In this document: in pieces, positions 24,541 through 33,088 of the stretch
How the letters are laid out: every line of letters starts with the position of its first letter
How positions within the stretch are numbered: the stretch's first letter is position 1
DNA from: Reyranella soli
GTDB lineage: Bacteria; Pseudomonadota; Alphaproteobacteria; Reyranellales; Reyranellaceae
NCBI RefSeq assembly: GCF_007992495.1
Contig: NZ_BKAJ01000075.1
Span: 18,477-82,476 of the forward strand
Length of the DNA: 64,000 bases
Direction of reading: 5' to 3'
Program-made: the position numbers and the translations under genes
The notes under the pieces: generated by a model
Databases searched by the model: none
Seen by the model: the letters and a program-made list of their open reading frames with translations, nothing else
What the model was told of the DNA's origin: nothing

Positions 24541-26289
24541 TCAGTAAACGTAGCCGGCCTTTTCCATGTACTTGCGCGCCAGATCGAGGTCGTAGGCGAT
24601 CGGCTTCAGGAGATCGTGGTCGTATTCCGGCGCCGACCAGGCCATCGGCACGGTGCCGGGATTGCCGTAGCCGCCGGCGATTTCCTTGACGATCTGCTCG
24701 CGCGGCATGGCGTGGCTGATGGCCTGGCGGATGTAGGCGGCGGCTTCCGCCGCCCGCGACGGGTCGCTCTTGCCGAGCGGGGTCTCGATGCCCAGGCCGA
24801 ACACCGGATGCTTGAGGTTGTAGCAAATGTGCTGCCACTTGTAGGAATCGAAGGTCAGGACCTTGCCCCACTTGGGATCGATCGTGCTGACGACGGGGCC
24901 GATGTCGTACATCGGGTCGTGCGCGTCGATCTCGCCGGCCTTCAGCGCGCTCAGCACCGAATCGGTGCCGTTGATGTTGACGACATAGAACGTCTTGACG
25001 TTGCCGGTATGCGGCTTCCAGTAGGCCTCGTTGCGCTTGAAGCCATAGGCCTTGCGTGCCGGGTCGAAGCCCATCGGGATCCACGGCCCGGTACCGACGG
25101 CGCCGCGGGCCGTGAAGCTCTTGCCATCCGAGGTCTTGACCGTGTAGCTGCCGAGCCAGGTGCTGGCGACGTGGCTGCGCAGTGCCTCGGGCTTGATGTC
25201 CTTGTAGGCGTGCGCCGGCATGATGGCGAAGGCGCCCATCAGCGTGTTGAGGAAGTCGATACTGTAAGTTGGCAGGTCGACGGTGATCTCGTGCTTGCCG
25301 GTGACCTTGTAGGCGCTGGTGTCGCCGAAGACGCGGGCGCAGACCGCCTGCAGCTGCGAGCCGTACGCCTTGTTCATCATGGTGTCCCAGGTGAACTTCA
25401 CGTCTTCCGCCGTGAACTCCTCGCCGGAATGCCACTTCACGCCCTGACGCAGCGTCACCACCCAATGCTTGCCGTCGGCGGACATGGTGTGGCCGGTGGC
25501 GAGCGCGGGAACGAGCGTCTTGTCTTCCCAGCTCTTGTATTCGTAGAGGCGGTTGTAGGCCGGGCCGAAGACGTTCGAATCGCTGTAGCCGATGGAGTAC
25601 ATCGGGATGAGCGAGCTCGGCGGCTGCCAGGAGGCGAAGGCCGCCGTGGCATCGGCCCCGGCGCCTTCGATCGTCCAGCGCTCGGGCTGCGGATAGAAGG
25701 TCGGCGTGTAGGTGGTGGCGTCGAAGCCCTTGAGCTTCGGGTTCACCGCGACCACGTCCTGCGGGTAGAACAGGATCGTCATCGGCTGGATGTCGTACCA
25801 GCGCTTCTCGAAGTCGTGGTAGGCCTTCAGCCGGTCGGCTTCGTTCAGGCTGCTGTCGACGGCGCGCAGCGAGCGGTCGATCTCCTTGTCATCGACGTAG
25901 TAGAAATTCTGGCCGTTGGGCGGCATCTCGGTGCTGCCGAACAAGGCGTAGGGCGACGGCTTGATCGACGAATAAAGGTATCGCTCGAGATAGCAGTCCC
26001 AGCCGCCATCGACGTGGGTCTTGCCGTCGCCCTTCGCGCGCCGCGGCCCGATCACCGTGAACGGCGCGAAGCTCGACACCACGTCGATGCCGATGCGCGA
26101 CATCTGCGCCGCCGCCAGCGTGCCCCACACCATGCGGGCCGGCTGGTTGTTGGGGATCATCATGTAGAGCTTGAAGAACGGCGTCGCTGCCCTGCCCGGC
26201 CCCGCCACCGCGGTGAGCGCGCTGGCGAGCGAGGCCTGCAGGACGGTGCGACGGCTCGGCGTGACGTTCGAGGAAGACCTGGTGCTCAT
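24541..26289 (-). CDS. ABC substrate-binding protein, SBP_bac_5 family, circularly permuted
   Basis: 582 residues from the ATG at 26289 with a GGAG site. A Tat-type leader (SRRTVLQAS, AxA near 35) precedes the mature part. Residues about 37-205 match the C-terminal third of OppA/DppA proteins: AAQMSRIGIDV, then DRLKAYHDFEKRWYDIQPM and VNPKLKGF. Residues about 225-582 match the usual start and middle: YNRLYEY, LATGHTMSADGKHWVVTLRQ, VKWHSGEEFTAEDV, GTGPW, and at the very end AISHAMPREQIVKEI and AGY. The normal order is thus rotated, with the new N-terminus where the canonical chain follows AGY. Domain content is complete, so it likely still binds ligand for the Opp-like permease. Confidence 0.88.
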   Translation of the reverse strand: MSTRSSSNVTPSRRTVLQASLASALTAVAGPGRAATPFFKLYMMIPNNQPARMVWGTLAAAQMSRIGIDVVSSFAPFTVIGPRRAKGDGKTHVDGGWDCYLERYLYSSIKPSPYALFGSTEMPPNGQNFYYVDDKEIDRSLRAVDSSLNEADRLKAYHDFEKRWYDIQPMTILFYPQDVVAVNPKLKGFDATTYTPTFYPQPERWTIEGAGADATAAFASWQPPSSLIPMYSIGYSDSNVFGPAYNRLYEYKSWEDKTLVPALATGHTMSADGKHWVVTLRQGVKWHSGEEFTAEDVKFTWDTMMNKAYGSQLQAVCARVFGDTSAYKVTGKHEITVDLPTYSIDFLNTLMGAFAIMPAHAYKDIKPEALRSHVASTWLGSYTVKTSDGKSFTARGAVGTGPWIPMGFDPARKAYGFKRNEAYWKPHTGNVKTFYVVNINGTDSVLSALKAGEIDAHDPMYDIGPVVSTIDPKWGKVLTFDSYKWQHICYNLKHPVFGLGIETPLGKSDPSRAAEAAAYIRQAISHAMPREQIVKEIAGGYGNPGTVPMAWSAPEYDHDLLKPIAYDLDLARKYMEKAGYVY

Positions 26290-26306
26290 GGGCAAACTCC
26301 AATCGA

Positions 26307-27299
26307 TCATGCAGGGTTGTGGCAGGCGGCCTGGGTATTCGGTCCCATCGGCTGCAGCACAGGGACCTGCTCGCGACAGATCGGCAGGGCGGCGGCACAG
26401 CGGGGATGGAAGGGGCATCCGGCGGGGCGGTTCATGGCGCTCGGCACCTCGCCGCGCAGATGCACGCGCTGGTCGACGGCGCCGGGACTCGGCACCGGAA
26501 TGGCGCTGATGAGGGCCGCGGTATAGTGATGGCGCGGCCGCGCGAAGATCTCGTCGACGGCGCCGATCTCGACGATGCGGCCGAGATACATCACCGCCAC
26601 ATGGGTCGAGATGAAGCGCACCGAGCTCAGGTCGTGCGAGATGTACAGGTAGGCGACGCTGAGCTGGTCCTGCAGGGCCGCCAGCAGGTTCAGGATCTGC
26701 GACCGCACGGAGATGTCGAGCGACGACACCGGCTCGTCCAGCAGCACCACGTCCGGCTCCACCGCGAGCGCGCGGGCGATGCCGACGCGCTGGCGCTGGC
26801 CACCACTGAATTCGTGCGGGTAGCGCACGCCGTTGCGCGGCTCGAGCCCCACCCTCTCCAGCAGGGTGGCGATGCGGTCGCCCCAGTCGCGCTGGTGCTG
26901 CGGCGCGTGCACCCGAAGCGGCTCGCGCAGCGCCTCGTTGATCGTCCAGCGCGGATTGAGCGAGAGGTACGGATCCTGGAACACGTACTGCATGCGCCGG
27001 CGCACAGCGAGCATGGCGGCGCGGTCGGTTCCCGCCAGGACCGGCCGGACATCCTGCCCATCGAGGCGGACTTCGCCGGCGTCGGCGCGCACGAGATCGA
27101 GAATGCTGCGGGCGGTCGTCGTCTTGCCGCAGCCGCTCTCGCCCACCAGGCCGAGCGTCTGGCCCGCCTGCAGCACGAAGGAGACGTCGTCCACCGCGCG
27201 CACGGTGCCGGTCTGCTGCCGCGCGAACAGGCGCCTGAGGCCGCGTCTGACAGCACGGTAATGCTTGCGCAGTCCACGAACCTCGAGCAGCGCCGTCAT
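26307..27299 (-). CDS. Oligopeptide/dipeptide ABC transporter ATP-binding protein, OppF-like
   Basis: 330 residues from the ATG at 27299. Walker A VGESGCGKTTTARS, signature FSGGQRQRVGIARAL, Walker B VVLLDEPVSSLD, and the C-terminal oligo_HPY tail (HPRCAAALPICREQVPVL). It partners the OppD-like ATPase, overlapping it by 4 nt (ATGA). A 17-nt gap separates it from the binding protein, which is unusual in being the later gene in the operon. Confidence 0.93.
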   Translation of the reverse strand: MTALLEVRGLRKHYRAVRRGLRRLFARQQTGTVRAVDDVSFVLQAGQTLGLVGESGCGKTTTARSILDLVRADAGEVRLDGQDVRPVLAGTDRAAMLAVRRRMQYVFQDPYLSLNPRWTINEALREPLRVHAPQHQRDWGDRIATLLERVGLEPRNGVRYPHEFSGGQRQRVGIARALAVEPDVVLLDEPVSSLDISVRSQILNLLAALQDQLSVAYLYISHDLSSVRFISTHVAVMYLGRIVEIGAVDEIFARPRHHYTAALISAIPVPSPGAVDQRVHLRGEVPSAMNRPAGCPFHPRCAAALPICREQVPVLQPMGPNTQAACHNPA

Positions 27300-28345
27300 G
27301 GCGTTTCCTCGCCCGGCGAGCCGCGGCGCAGGCAGCTGACACTGTGGCCCGGCGCTACGAGATGCTCGCGCGGCATGGTGCGGCGGCATTCGGGTGCGGC
27401 TTCCGGGCAGCGGTCGTGGAAGCGGCAGCCCGGCGGCGCATGCAGCAGGTCCGGCGGCCGCCCGGCGATGCTCGGCAGCACGCGCCGCGCGCCGCTGTAG
27501 CTGTGGTCGATGCGCGGCACGCTCTCCAGCAGGGCCCGCGTGTAGGGATGCTGGGGCGCGTTGAAGATCGTGTCGGCGTCTGCGGTCTCGCAGACGCGGC
27601 CGGCGTACATCACCGTGATACGGTCGGCCATGCGCGCGACCACGCCCATGTCGTGCGTCACCAGCACCATCGACATCGAGAGCCGCTGGCGCAGATCGGC
27701 CAGCAGGTCGAGGATCTGCGCCTGGATGGTGACGTCGAGCGCCGTCGTCGGCTCGTCCGCCAGCAGCAGTGCCGGCTCGCACAGGAGCGCACGGGCGATG
27801 CCGACGCGCTGCTTCATGCCGCCGCTGAGCTCATGCGGATACTGCCGCAGCCGCGCTGCCGGATCGCTGATGCCCACCAGCGTCAGGAGCTCGGCCGCGC
27901 GATCGAGCGCGGCCTGGCGCGACACGCCGGTGTGCCAGCGCAGGATCTCTGTCAGCTGCTGGCCGACGCTGAGGATGGGATTGAGCGAGGTCGCCGGGTT
28001 CTGGAAGATCATCGCCATCCGCCGTCCACGGATCTCTGCCAGCCGCTTGTCGGGCTGCAGCAGCAGGTTCTCGCCCTCGAACACGACGCGGCCGGCGACG
28101 ATGCGCGCCGGCGGCGGCGCCAGCCGCAGCAGCGTCAGGCTGGCGACGGTCTTGCCGCTGCCGGATTCACCGACGATACCCAGCGTCTGCCCGGTGCCGA
28201 CCTGGAAATCGACGCCGTCGACCGCCCGCACCACGCCGTCGCGCGTGTGGAAGTGCACCTTCAGGCCTTCGACCGCCAGCAGCGGCCCAGGCTGGCCCGC
28301 CTTCGCGGGCGACGGGTCAGGCGCGGACACGGGGATTGAACGCAT
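27296..28345 (-). CDS. Oligopeptide/dipeptide ABC transporter ATP-binding protein, OppD-like
   Basis: 349 residues. Walker A VGESGSGKTVAS, signature LSGGMKQRVGIARAL, Walker B LLLADEPTTALD, switch VTHDMGVVARMAD, and the oligo_HPY C-terminus GCRFHDRCPEAAPECRR. It overlaps the OppC-like permease by 29 nt and the OppF-like gene by 4 nt, showing tight coupling of the operon. Confidence 0.93.
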   Translation of the reverse strand: MRSIPVSAPDPSPAKAGQPGPLLAVEGLKVHFHTRDGVVRAVDGVDFQVGTGQTLGIVGESGSGKTVASLTLLRLAPPPARIVAGRVVFEGENLLLQPDKRLAEIRGRRMAMIFQNPATSLNPILSVGQQLTEILRWHTGVSRQAALDRAAELLTLVGISDPAARLRQYPHELSGGMKQRVGIARALLCEPALLLADEPTTALDVTIQAQILDLLADLRQRLSMSMVLVTHDMGVVARMADRITVMYAGRVCETADADTIFNAPQHPYTRALLESVPRIDHSYSGARRVLPSIAGRPPDLLHAPPGCRFHDRCPEAAPECRRTMPREHLVAPGHSVSCLRRGSPGEETP

Positions 28346-29261
28346 CGGTCAGGCCATCGGCCAGGAGGTTGAAACCAAGGACGGTCACGAAGATCGCGGT
28401 GCCGGGCGCCAGGCAGGCCCAAGGCGCCACCTTCAGGGACTGGTAGTTGAAGAACAGGATCTGGCCCCAGGAGATCGACTTCGGATCGCCGAAGCCCAGG
28501 AAGCTCACCATCGCCTCGGCCAGGATGGCGCCGCCGATCCCCAGCGCCACCAGCACGATCAACGGCGGCAGCGCGTTGGGCAGGATGTGGCGGAACAGGA
28601 TCTCGCGCGGCGTGGTGCCGATGCAGCGCGCCGCCTCGACGAACTCGGCGTGGCGCAGCCGCAGGAATTCGGCGCGCGTCATGCGCGCGATCTGGGGCCA
28701 CGAAAACAGGCCCAGCAGCAGGATGATGGTCATCAGGTTGAAGTTGGGAATGCGCTCCAGCGGCGTTCCCACCACGATGATGCCGAACAGCCGCACCACC
28801 GCCAGGATCACCACGAACACCGGCACGACCATGAAGAACTCGGCGCCGCGCATCAGCGCCTCGTCGGTGAAGCCGCCGACGTAGCCGGCGACGCCGCCGA
28901 CCAGCACTCCAATGAGCGAGGCGATCAGCATCGCGCCCAGCCCGACCGCCAGCGCCGTCGGGGCGCCGTAGATGGTGCGGCTGAGCACGTCGTAGCCGTT
29001 GCGGTCGGTGCCGAGCCAGTTGCGCGCGCTGGGAGCGGCGTTGGAGGCGCCGCGCAGCATGGCGGCGTTATCGTTGGGATCGTAGGGCGCGACGAACGGC
29101 CCGATGATCGCTGTCAGCACCACCAGGGTCACGAGCACCAGGCCGATCATGCCGGCGCGGTTGCGACGAAAGCGGTGCCAGGCTTGCCGCCAGACACCAG
29201 CGGGCGGGCGCTGCAGCGTGGCGAGGACGCTGACCGGGGAGGAGGCGAAGTCGGCGTCCAT
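28317..29261 (-). CDS. Peptide-type ABC transporter permease, OppC/DppC-like
   Basis: 314 residues. An N-terminal cytoplasmic region leads into helix MIGLVLVTLVVLTAIIGPFVAPYDP, then the periplasmic DRNGYDVLSRTIYG motif of the OppC_N family, followed by five more helices. The EAA loop reads EFVEAARCIGTTPREILFRHILPNALPP. It pairs with the OppB-like permease in the inner membrane. Confidence 0.92.
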   Translation of the reverse strand: MDADFASSPVSVLATLQRPPAGVWRQAWHRFRRNRAGMIGLVLVTLVVLTAIIGPFVAPYDPNDNAAMLRGASNAAPSARNWLGTDRNGYDVLSRTIYGAPTALAVGLGAMLIASLIGVLVGGVAGYVGGFTDEALMRGAEFFMVVPVFVVILAVVRLFGIIVVGTPLERIPNFNLMTIILLLGLFSWPQIARMTRAEFLRLRHAEFVEAARCIGTTPREILFRHILPNALPPLIVLVALGIGGAILAEAMVSFLGFGDPKSISWGQILFFNYQSLKVAPWACLAPGTAIFVTVLGFNLLADGLTDAFNPRVRA

Positions 29262-29262
29262 G

Positions 29263-30231
29263 TCAGCCCAACCGGATGCGCGGATCGATCACGACATAGG
29301 CGATGTCGGTGAGCAGGGTGGCCACCACGAGCATGACCGTGATGACCATGGTCACTCCCATGATCACGGGATAATCCAGCTGGTGGATCGCGGTGATGTA
29401 GAGCGCGCCGAGGCCGGGCCAGGTGAACACCGTCTCGGTCACCGGGGCGGTGCCGAGCATCAGCCCGAACAGCGTGCCGAGATAGGTCAGCTGCGGGATG
29501 AAGGCGTTGCGCAGCGCATGGTGCAGGACCACGCGGCGGGCCGGCAGGCCGGACGCCCAGGCGGCGGTGATGTAGTCCTGGCGCAAGACGTCGACCAGCG
29601 AGGACCGCATCAGGAGCGTGAGCGTGGCGGTGTTGAACACCGTCAGCATCGCCACTGGCAGCACCATGTGCCACAGCCCGTCGATGACCATGCTGCCCAT
29701 CATCAGGTTGCGCGTGGAATAGGCGCCGTAGGAGGGCAGCACGCCCAGCCAGTAGGAAAAGATCAGGATCAGCACGATGCCGACCAGGAAGCCGGGCAGC
29801 GAATGGCCGAGCATGGCCGACGAGACGATGCTGAAATCCGCCCAGCCGTGCTGCCGCATCGCCGCGATCACGCCCGCAGCCGTCGCGATCAGGGTCGACA
29901 GCAGGATCGCGGGCAGCTGGAGCTTCAGCGTTTCCAGCCCGTACACTTCGAGCAGCTCGCCGACCGGCTGGTTGTAGATGATGCTGGTGCCGAAATCGAA
30001 GTGCACGATCGACCACAGCCATGCGCCGTAGCGGTCGATGAAGTTGCCGTCGAGGCCGTAGTACCGGCTGAGGGTGGCGATCATCTCCTCGGATACGCCG
30101 GGCGTTTCCGACAGCAGGATCTGGATCGGGTTGCCGATGGCGTTGATCAGGGCGAAGAGAATGAAGCTGACGCCGAGGATGAGGGCGGCGGAGAAGGCCA
30201 GGCGGCGCAGGAGGAAGCGCAACGCGCCCAA
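29263..30231 (-). CDS. Peptide-type ABC transporter permease, OppB/DppB-like
   Basis: 322 residues. Helix 1 is FSAALILGVSFILFALINAIG, followed by a periplasmic loop with GLDGNFIDRYGAWLWSIVHFDFGTSI, the usual OppB family signature, and several helices. The EAA loop is DYITAAWASGLPARRVVLHHALRNAFIPQ. First gene of the operon, 120 nt from the divergent LysR gene. Confidence 0.92.
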   Translation of the reverse strand: MGALRFLLRRLAFSAALILGVSFILFALINAIGNPIQILLSETPGVSEEMIATLSRYYGLDGNFIDRYGAWLWSIVHFDFGTSIIYNQPVGELLEVYGLETLKLQLPAILLSTLIATAAGVIAAMRQHGWADFSIVSSAMLGHSLPGFLVGIVLILIFSYWLGVLPSYGAYSTRNLMMGSMVIDGLWHMVLPVAMLTVFNTATLTLLMRSSLVDVLRQDYITAAWASGLPARRVVLHHALRNAFIPQLTYLGTLFGLMLGTAPVTETVFTWPGLGALYITAIHQLDYPVIMGVTMVITVMLVVATLLTDIAYVVIDPRIRLG

Positions 30232-30310
30232 TTACGGCGTCCTGTGAAACGGGGCGATCCGGCTCATTCCGGCAGCATGGGTGCCCGAAAAGAGCTAGGG
30301 AAATGCTTTA

Positions 30311-30357
30311 TATTTCACATACCATAACATTCTATTATAGGATGTTTTCCTGTGAAA
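30311..30357. promoter_or_regulatory. Nested dyads in the oppB-lysR gap, probable LysR site
   Basis: The AT-rich gap holds AACATTCTAT and ATAGGATGTT separated by one T (30326-30346, one mismatch), which contains a T-N11-A core. Around it lie TTTCACA (30313-30319) and TGTGAAA (30351-30357), another inverted pair that reaches into the LysR GTG start. This is the natural site for the LysR protein to control both itself and the importer operon. Confidence 0.5.
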
Positions 30358-31260
30358 ATACGCCAGCTAGAGGCTTTTCGGGCGGTCATGCTCTGCCAGA
30401 CCGTCACGCTCGCCAGCGAGATGCTGCATATCTCGCAGCCGGCGACGACGCGGCTTCTCGCTGACCTCGAGAGGTCGCTCCGGTTCAAGCTGTTCGATCG
30501 GGTCAAGGGCCGGCTTTATCCGACAGTGGAAGCGCGTGCGCTCTATGAGGAGGTCCAGCGCTCGCTGGTCGGCGTCGATCGCATCTCCCGGGCCGCGGAC
30601 GAGATCAGGGATCTACGCCGCGGCACCTTGCTGATCGCGGCGGCGCCGGCGATCGCCCTCTCCTTCCTGCCGCACGCGATCGCGGATTACCTGAAGACGC
30701 GGCCCGAAGCGCATGTGTCGCTCGCCATGCATTCGTCCCGCACTGTCGTGGACATGGTGCTGGGCCAGCGCTGCGACGTCGGCTTCTCGATGCTGTCGAT
30801 CAACCACGCCGGCGCGCATGGCGAGCGCCTGATCTCGACGCGGATGGTCTGTGCCTTGCCGGCGGGACATCGGCTCTGCGCGCGCGATACGGTCAAGCCG
30901 ACCGACCTTGCCGGAGAGCGTTTCGTCGCCCACCCGCACAGCGTCGAGTCGCGCCTGCGGATCGACGCGTTGTTTGCCGCTCATGGCGTCGAGCTGAAAC
31001 TGCAGATGGAAAGCCAAGTGTCCCACGCGGTCTGCTCGTTCGTCGAGGCGGGAGCCGGTGTCTCCTTGATCGATGCGATCAGCGCCTGGGGCTATCGGGG
31101 AACGGGTGTCGTCTTCAAGCCTTTCGAACCATTGCTCACCGCCGACTTCGCCTTGCTGACGCCCACCCAACGGCCGACGCCGTTGTTGCTGAAGTCATTC
31201 GTCTCTCACGTGCGGGAGTTCGCTGTGGCGGAGCTCGGCCCGAGTGTCGTAGCCTCCTGA
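30352..31260 (+). CDS. LysR-family transcriptional regulator
   Basis: 302 residues, GTG start at 30352. N-terminal helix-turn-helix IRQLEAFRAVMLCQTVTLASEMLHISQPATTRLLADLERSLRF in two parts over about residues 3-45, followed by a LysR substrate domain with LRRGTLLIAAAPAIALSFLP and DVGFSMLSI. The domain resembles regulators of opine and amino-acid catabolism such as OccR/NocR in layout. It is divergent from the Opp/LLM operon and likely its activator. Confidence 0.92.
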   Translation: MKIRQLEAFRAVMLCQTVTLASEMLHISQPATTRLLADLERSLRFKLFDRVKGRLYPTVEARALYEEVQRSLVGVDRISRAADEIRDLRRGTLLIAAAPAIALSFLPHAIADYLKTRPEAHVSLAMHSSRTVVDMVLGQRCDVGFSMLSINHAGAHGERLISTRMVCALPAGHRLCARDTVKPTDLAGERFVAHPHSVESRLRIDALFAAHGVELKLQMESQVSHAVCSFVEAGAGVSLIDAISAWGYRGTGVVFKPFEPLLTADFALLTPTQRPTPLLLKSFVSHVREFAVAELGPSVVAS

Positions 31261-31277
31261 AAGGGGGTGAGGCGCCC

Positions 31278-31613
31278 ATGCCCGATATCCCGAAGCGACT
31301 GAAACGGCTGCTGCGCGAATACGCCGCGCGGGCTCATGAGGCCGAGCTTCATCAAGCCCTGGTTCCGCTGGCCGAGGCCTTCAAGCGATGGGAGCGTGGC
31401 GAACTCGACAGCTTCGAGCTCAACGACCTCATCCATCGATTTCACCAGGGCGACTCGCGCGAGGTCTATGTCCGGTACATCAGCCGAGATCATGAACCCG
31501 CGTTGGCCCACGCCATCGCGACCGGACTGATCGACCGGACGGCCATGCCGGGCGGACTGTTGGACCACCTCGCCCGTCTGATCGAACTTTTCGAGCAGAC
31601 CGAGAGATCTTAA
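31278..31613 (+). CDS. Hypothetical protein, 111 residues
   Basis: Not recognised. The product is charged, mostly helical and soluble (RLKRLLREYAARAHEAELHQALVPLAEAFKRWERGELDSFELNDLIHRFHQGDSREVYV, shown in outline over residues 7-64). It starts 17 nt after the LysR stop with a GGGGTGAGG site and has the base usage of its neighbours, so it is probably real and cotranscribed with lysR. No transmembrane segment or signal peptide. Confidence 0.7.
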   Translation: MPDIPKRLKRLLREYAARAHEAELHQALVPLAEAFKRWERGELDSFELNDLIHRFHQGDSREVYVRYISRDHEPALAHAIATGLIDRTAMPGGLLDHLARLIELFEQTERS

Positions 31614-31702
31614 GCCGCTTCCAACACGGCACTTCCGGCGGACGCAGCGCGTCTATATCGTCTCCTGGTTGCTGCCCCGCCACTCGATCGCCAGAGGCCG
31701 TG

Positions 31703-33088
31703 ATGTCACTCACCAACGCACCCGATCCCGCCATCCGCGAAGCCGTCGTGCAGCAGGACCTGAAGAACGTCCTGCATCCCATCGTCCAGCACAAGGCGCT
31801 GGAGGCCAAGCAGATCGTGGTGACGGGCGCCGAAGGCTCGACGATCTACGATGCCGACGGAACCGCCTATCTCGACGCCATGGCCGGACTGTGGTGCGTC
31901 AACATCGGCTACGGCCGCGCCGAACTGGCCGGAGTGGCGGCGGAGCAGCTGCGGCAGCTTGCGTATTTCCCGCATACCGCGATGAACGTGCCGGCCGCGG
32001 CGCTGGCCGAGAAGATCAACGAGCTGATGGGCGGCGGCTATCACACCTACTTCGTCAACTCGGGCTCCGAGGCCAACGAGGCCGGCTTCAAGATCGCCCG
32101 CCAGTACATGAAGCACGAGCATCCCGGGCACTATCGCTTCAAGACCATCAGCCGCTACTTCTCCTATCACGGCACCACTCTTGCGACCCTGGACGCCGGC
32201 GGCATGGGCGAGCGCAAGGCGAAGTTCGAACCGTACTCGGGCGACTTCGTGCATGTCGCCCATCCCCATTGCTATCGCTGCCCGTTCGGCCTCGAGTATC
32301 CGAGCTGCGGCTTGGCCTGCGTCAAGAACATGGAGACCGCCATCCTGGGCGAAGGCCCCGAGTCGGTCGCCGAAGTGCTGGTCGAGCCGATCATGAGCGG
32401 CGTCGGCGTCGCCGTGCCGCCCGACGAATACCTGCCCGAGGTCGAGAAGCTTTGCCGCAAGTACGGCATCCTTCTGCACGTCGACGAGGTGATCAACGGC
32501 TTCGGCCGCACCGGCAGAATGTTCGCCCACCAGCACTATGACGTCGCGCCCGACATCGTCGCGATCGCCAAGGGCATCTCGAGCGCCTACCTGCCGATCG
32601 CCGCGACCGTGGTGAAGAACAGCGTGTTCGACAGCTTCTACGGCGAGGCCTCGGAAAACCGGCAGGTCGGGCAGGTCAACACCTACGGCGGGCACCCGGT
32701 CTCGGCCGCGGTCGCCGTGCGCAACATCGAGATCCTGGAGGCCGAGAAACTCGCCGAACGCGCCGCCGACGTGGGCGCCTATCTGCAGGACGGGCTGCGC
32801 ACCTTGATGAAGAAGCACAAGGTCGTCGGCGACGTCCGCGGCAAGGGCCTGCTGATCGGCGTCGAGCTGGTCAAGGACCGCACCAGCAAGGAGCCGGTCA
32901 GCCCGCAGTCCATCACCGCCGTTCACGAGTTCTGCCGCGACAACGGCCTTCTGATCGGCCGGTCGGTCGGCGGGCGGCGCTACGGCAATACGATCACCAT
33001 GTCGCCGCCGCTGGTGATCACCCGTGCCGAGTGCGACCGGATCGTCGAAACGCTGGATCGCGCGTTGTCGACCGTGGACTTCAGCTGA
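31703..33088 (+). CDS. Class III aminotransferase, taurine/omega-amino-acid--pyruvate type
   Basis: 461 residues from the ATG at 31703 (AGAGG site; GTG at 31700 also possible). GSEANE at 121-126 contacts PLP phosphate, LLHVDEVINGFGRTG gives the Asp that pairs with the pyridine nitrogen, and K290 in AIAKGISSAYLP is the Schiff-base lysine. The segment CYRCPFGLEYPSCGLACVKNME resembles taurine--pyruvate aminotransferase, so the amino donor may be taurine, beta-alanine or another omega-amino acid. No sulfoacetaldehyde gene is nearby to confirm taurine. Confidence 0.9.
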   Translation: MSLTNAPDPAIREAVVQQDLKNVLHPIVQHKALEAKQIVVTGAEGSTIYDADGTAYLDAMAGLWCVNIGYGRAELAGVAAEQLRQLAYFPHTAMNVPAAALAEKINELMGGGYHTYFVNSGSEANEAGFKIARQYMKHEHPGHYRFKTISRYFSYHGTTLATLDAGGMGERKAKFEPYSGDFVHVAHPHCYRCPFGLEYPSCGLACVKNMETAILGEGPESVAEVLVEPIMSGVGVAVPPDEYLPEVEKLCRKYGILLHVDEVINGFGRTGRMFAHQHYDVAPDIVAIAKGISSAYLPIAATVVKNSVFDSFYGEASENRQVGQVNTYGGHPVSAAVAVRNIEILEAEKLAERAADVGAYLQDGLRTLMKKHKVVGDVRGKGLLIGVELVKDRTSKEPVSPQSITAVHEFCRDNGLLIGRSVGGRRYGNTITMSPPLVITRAECDRIVETLDRALSTVDFS

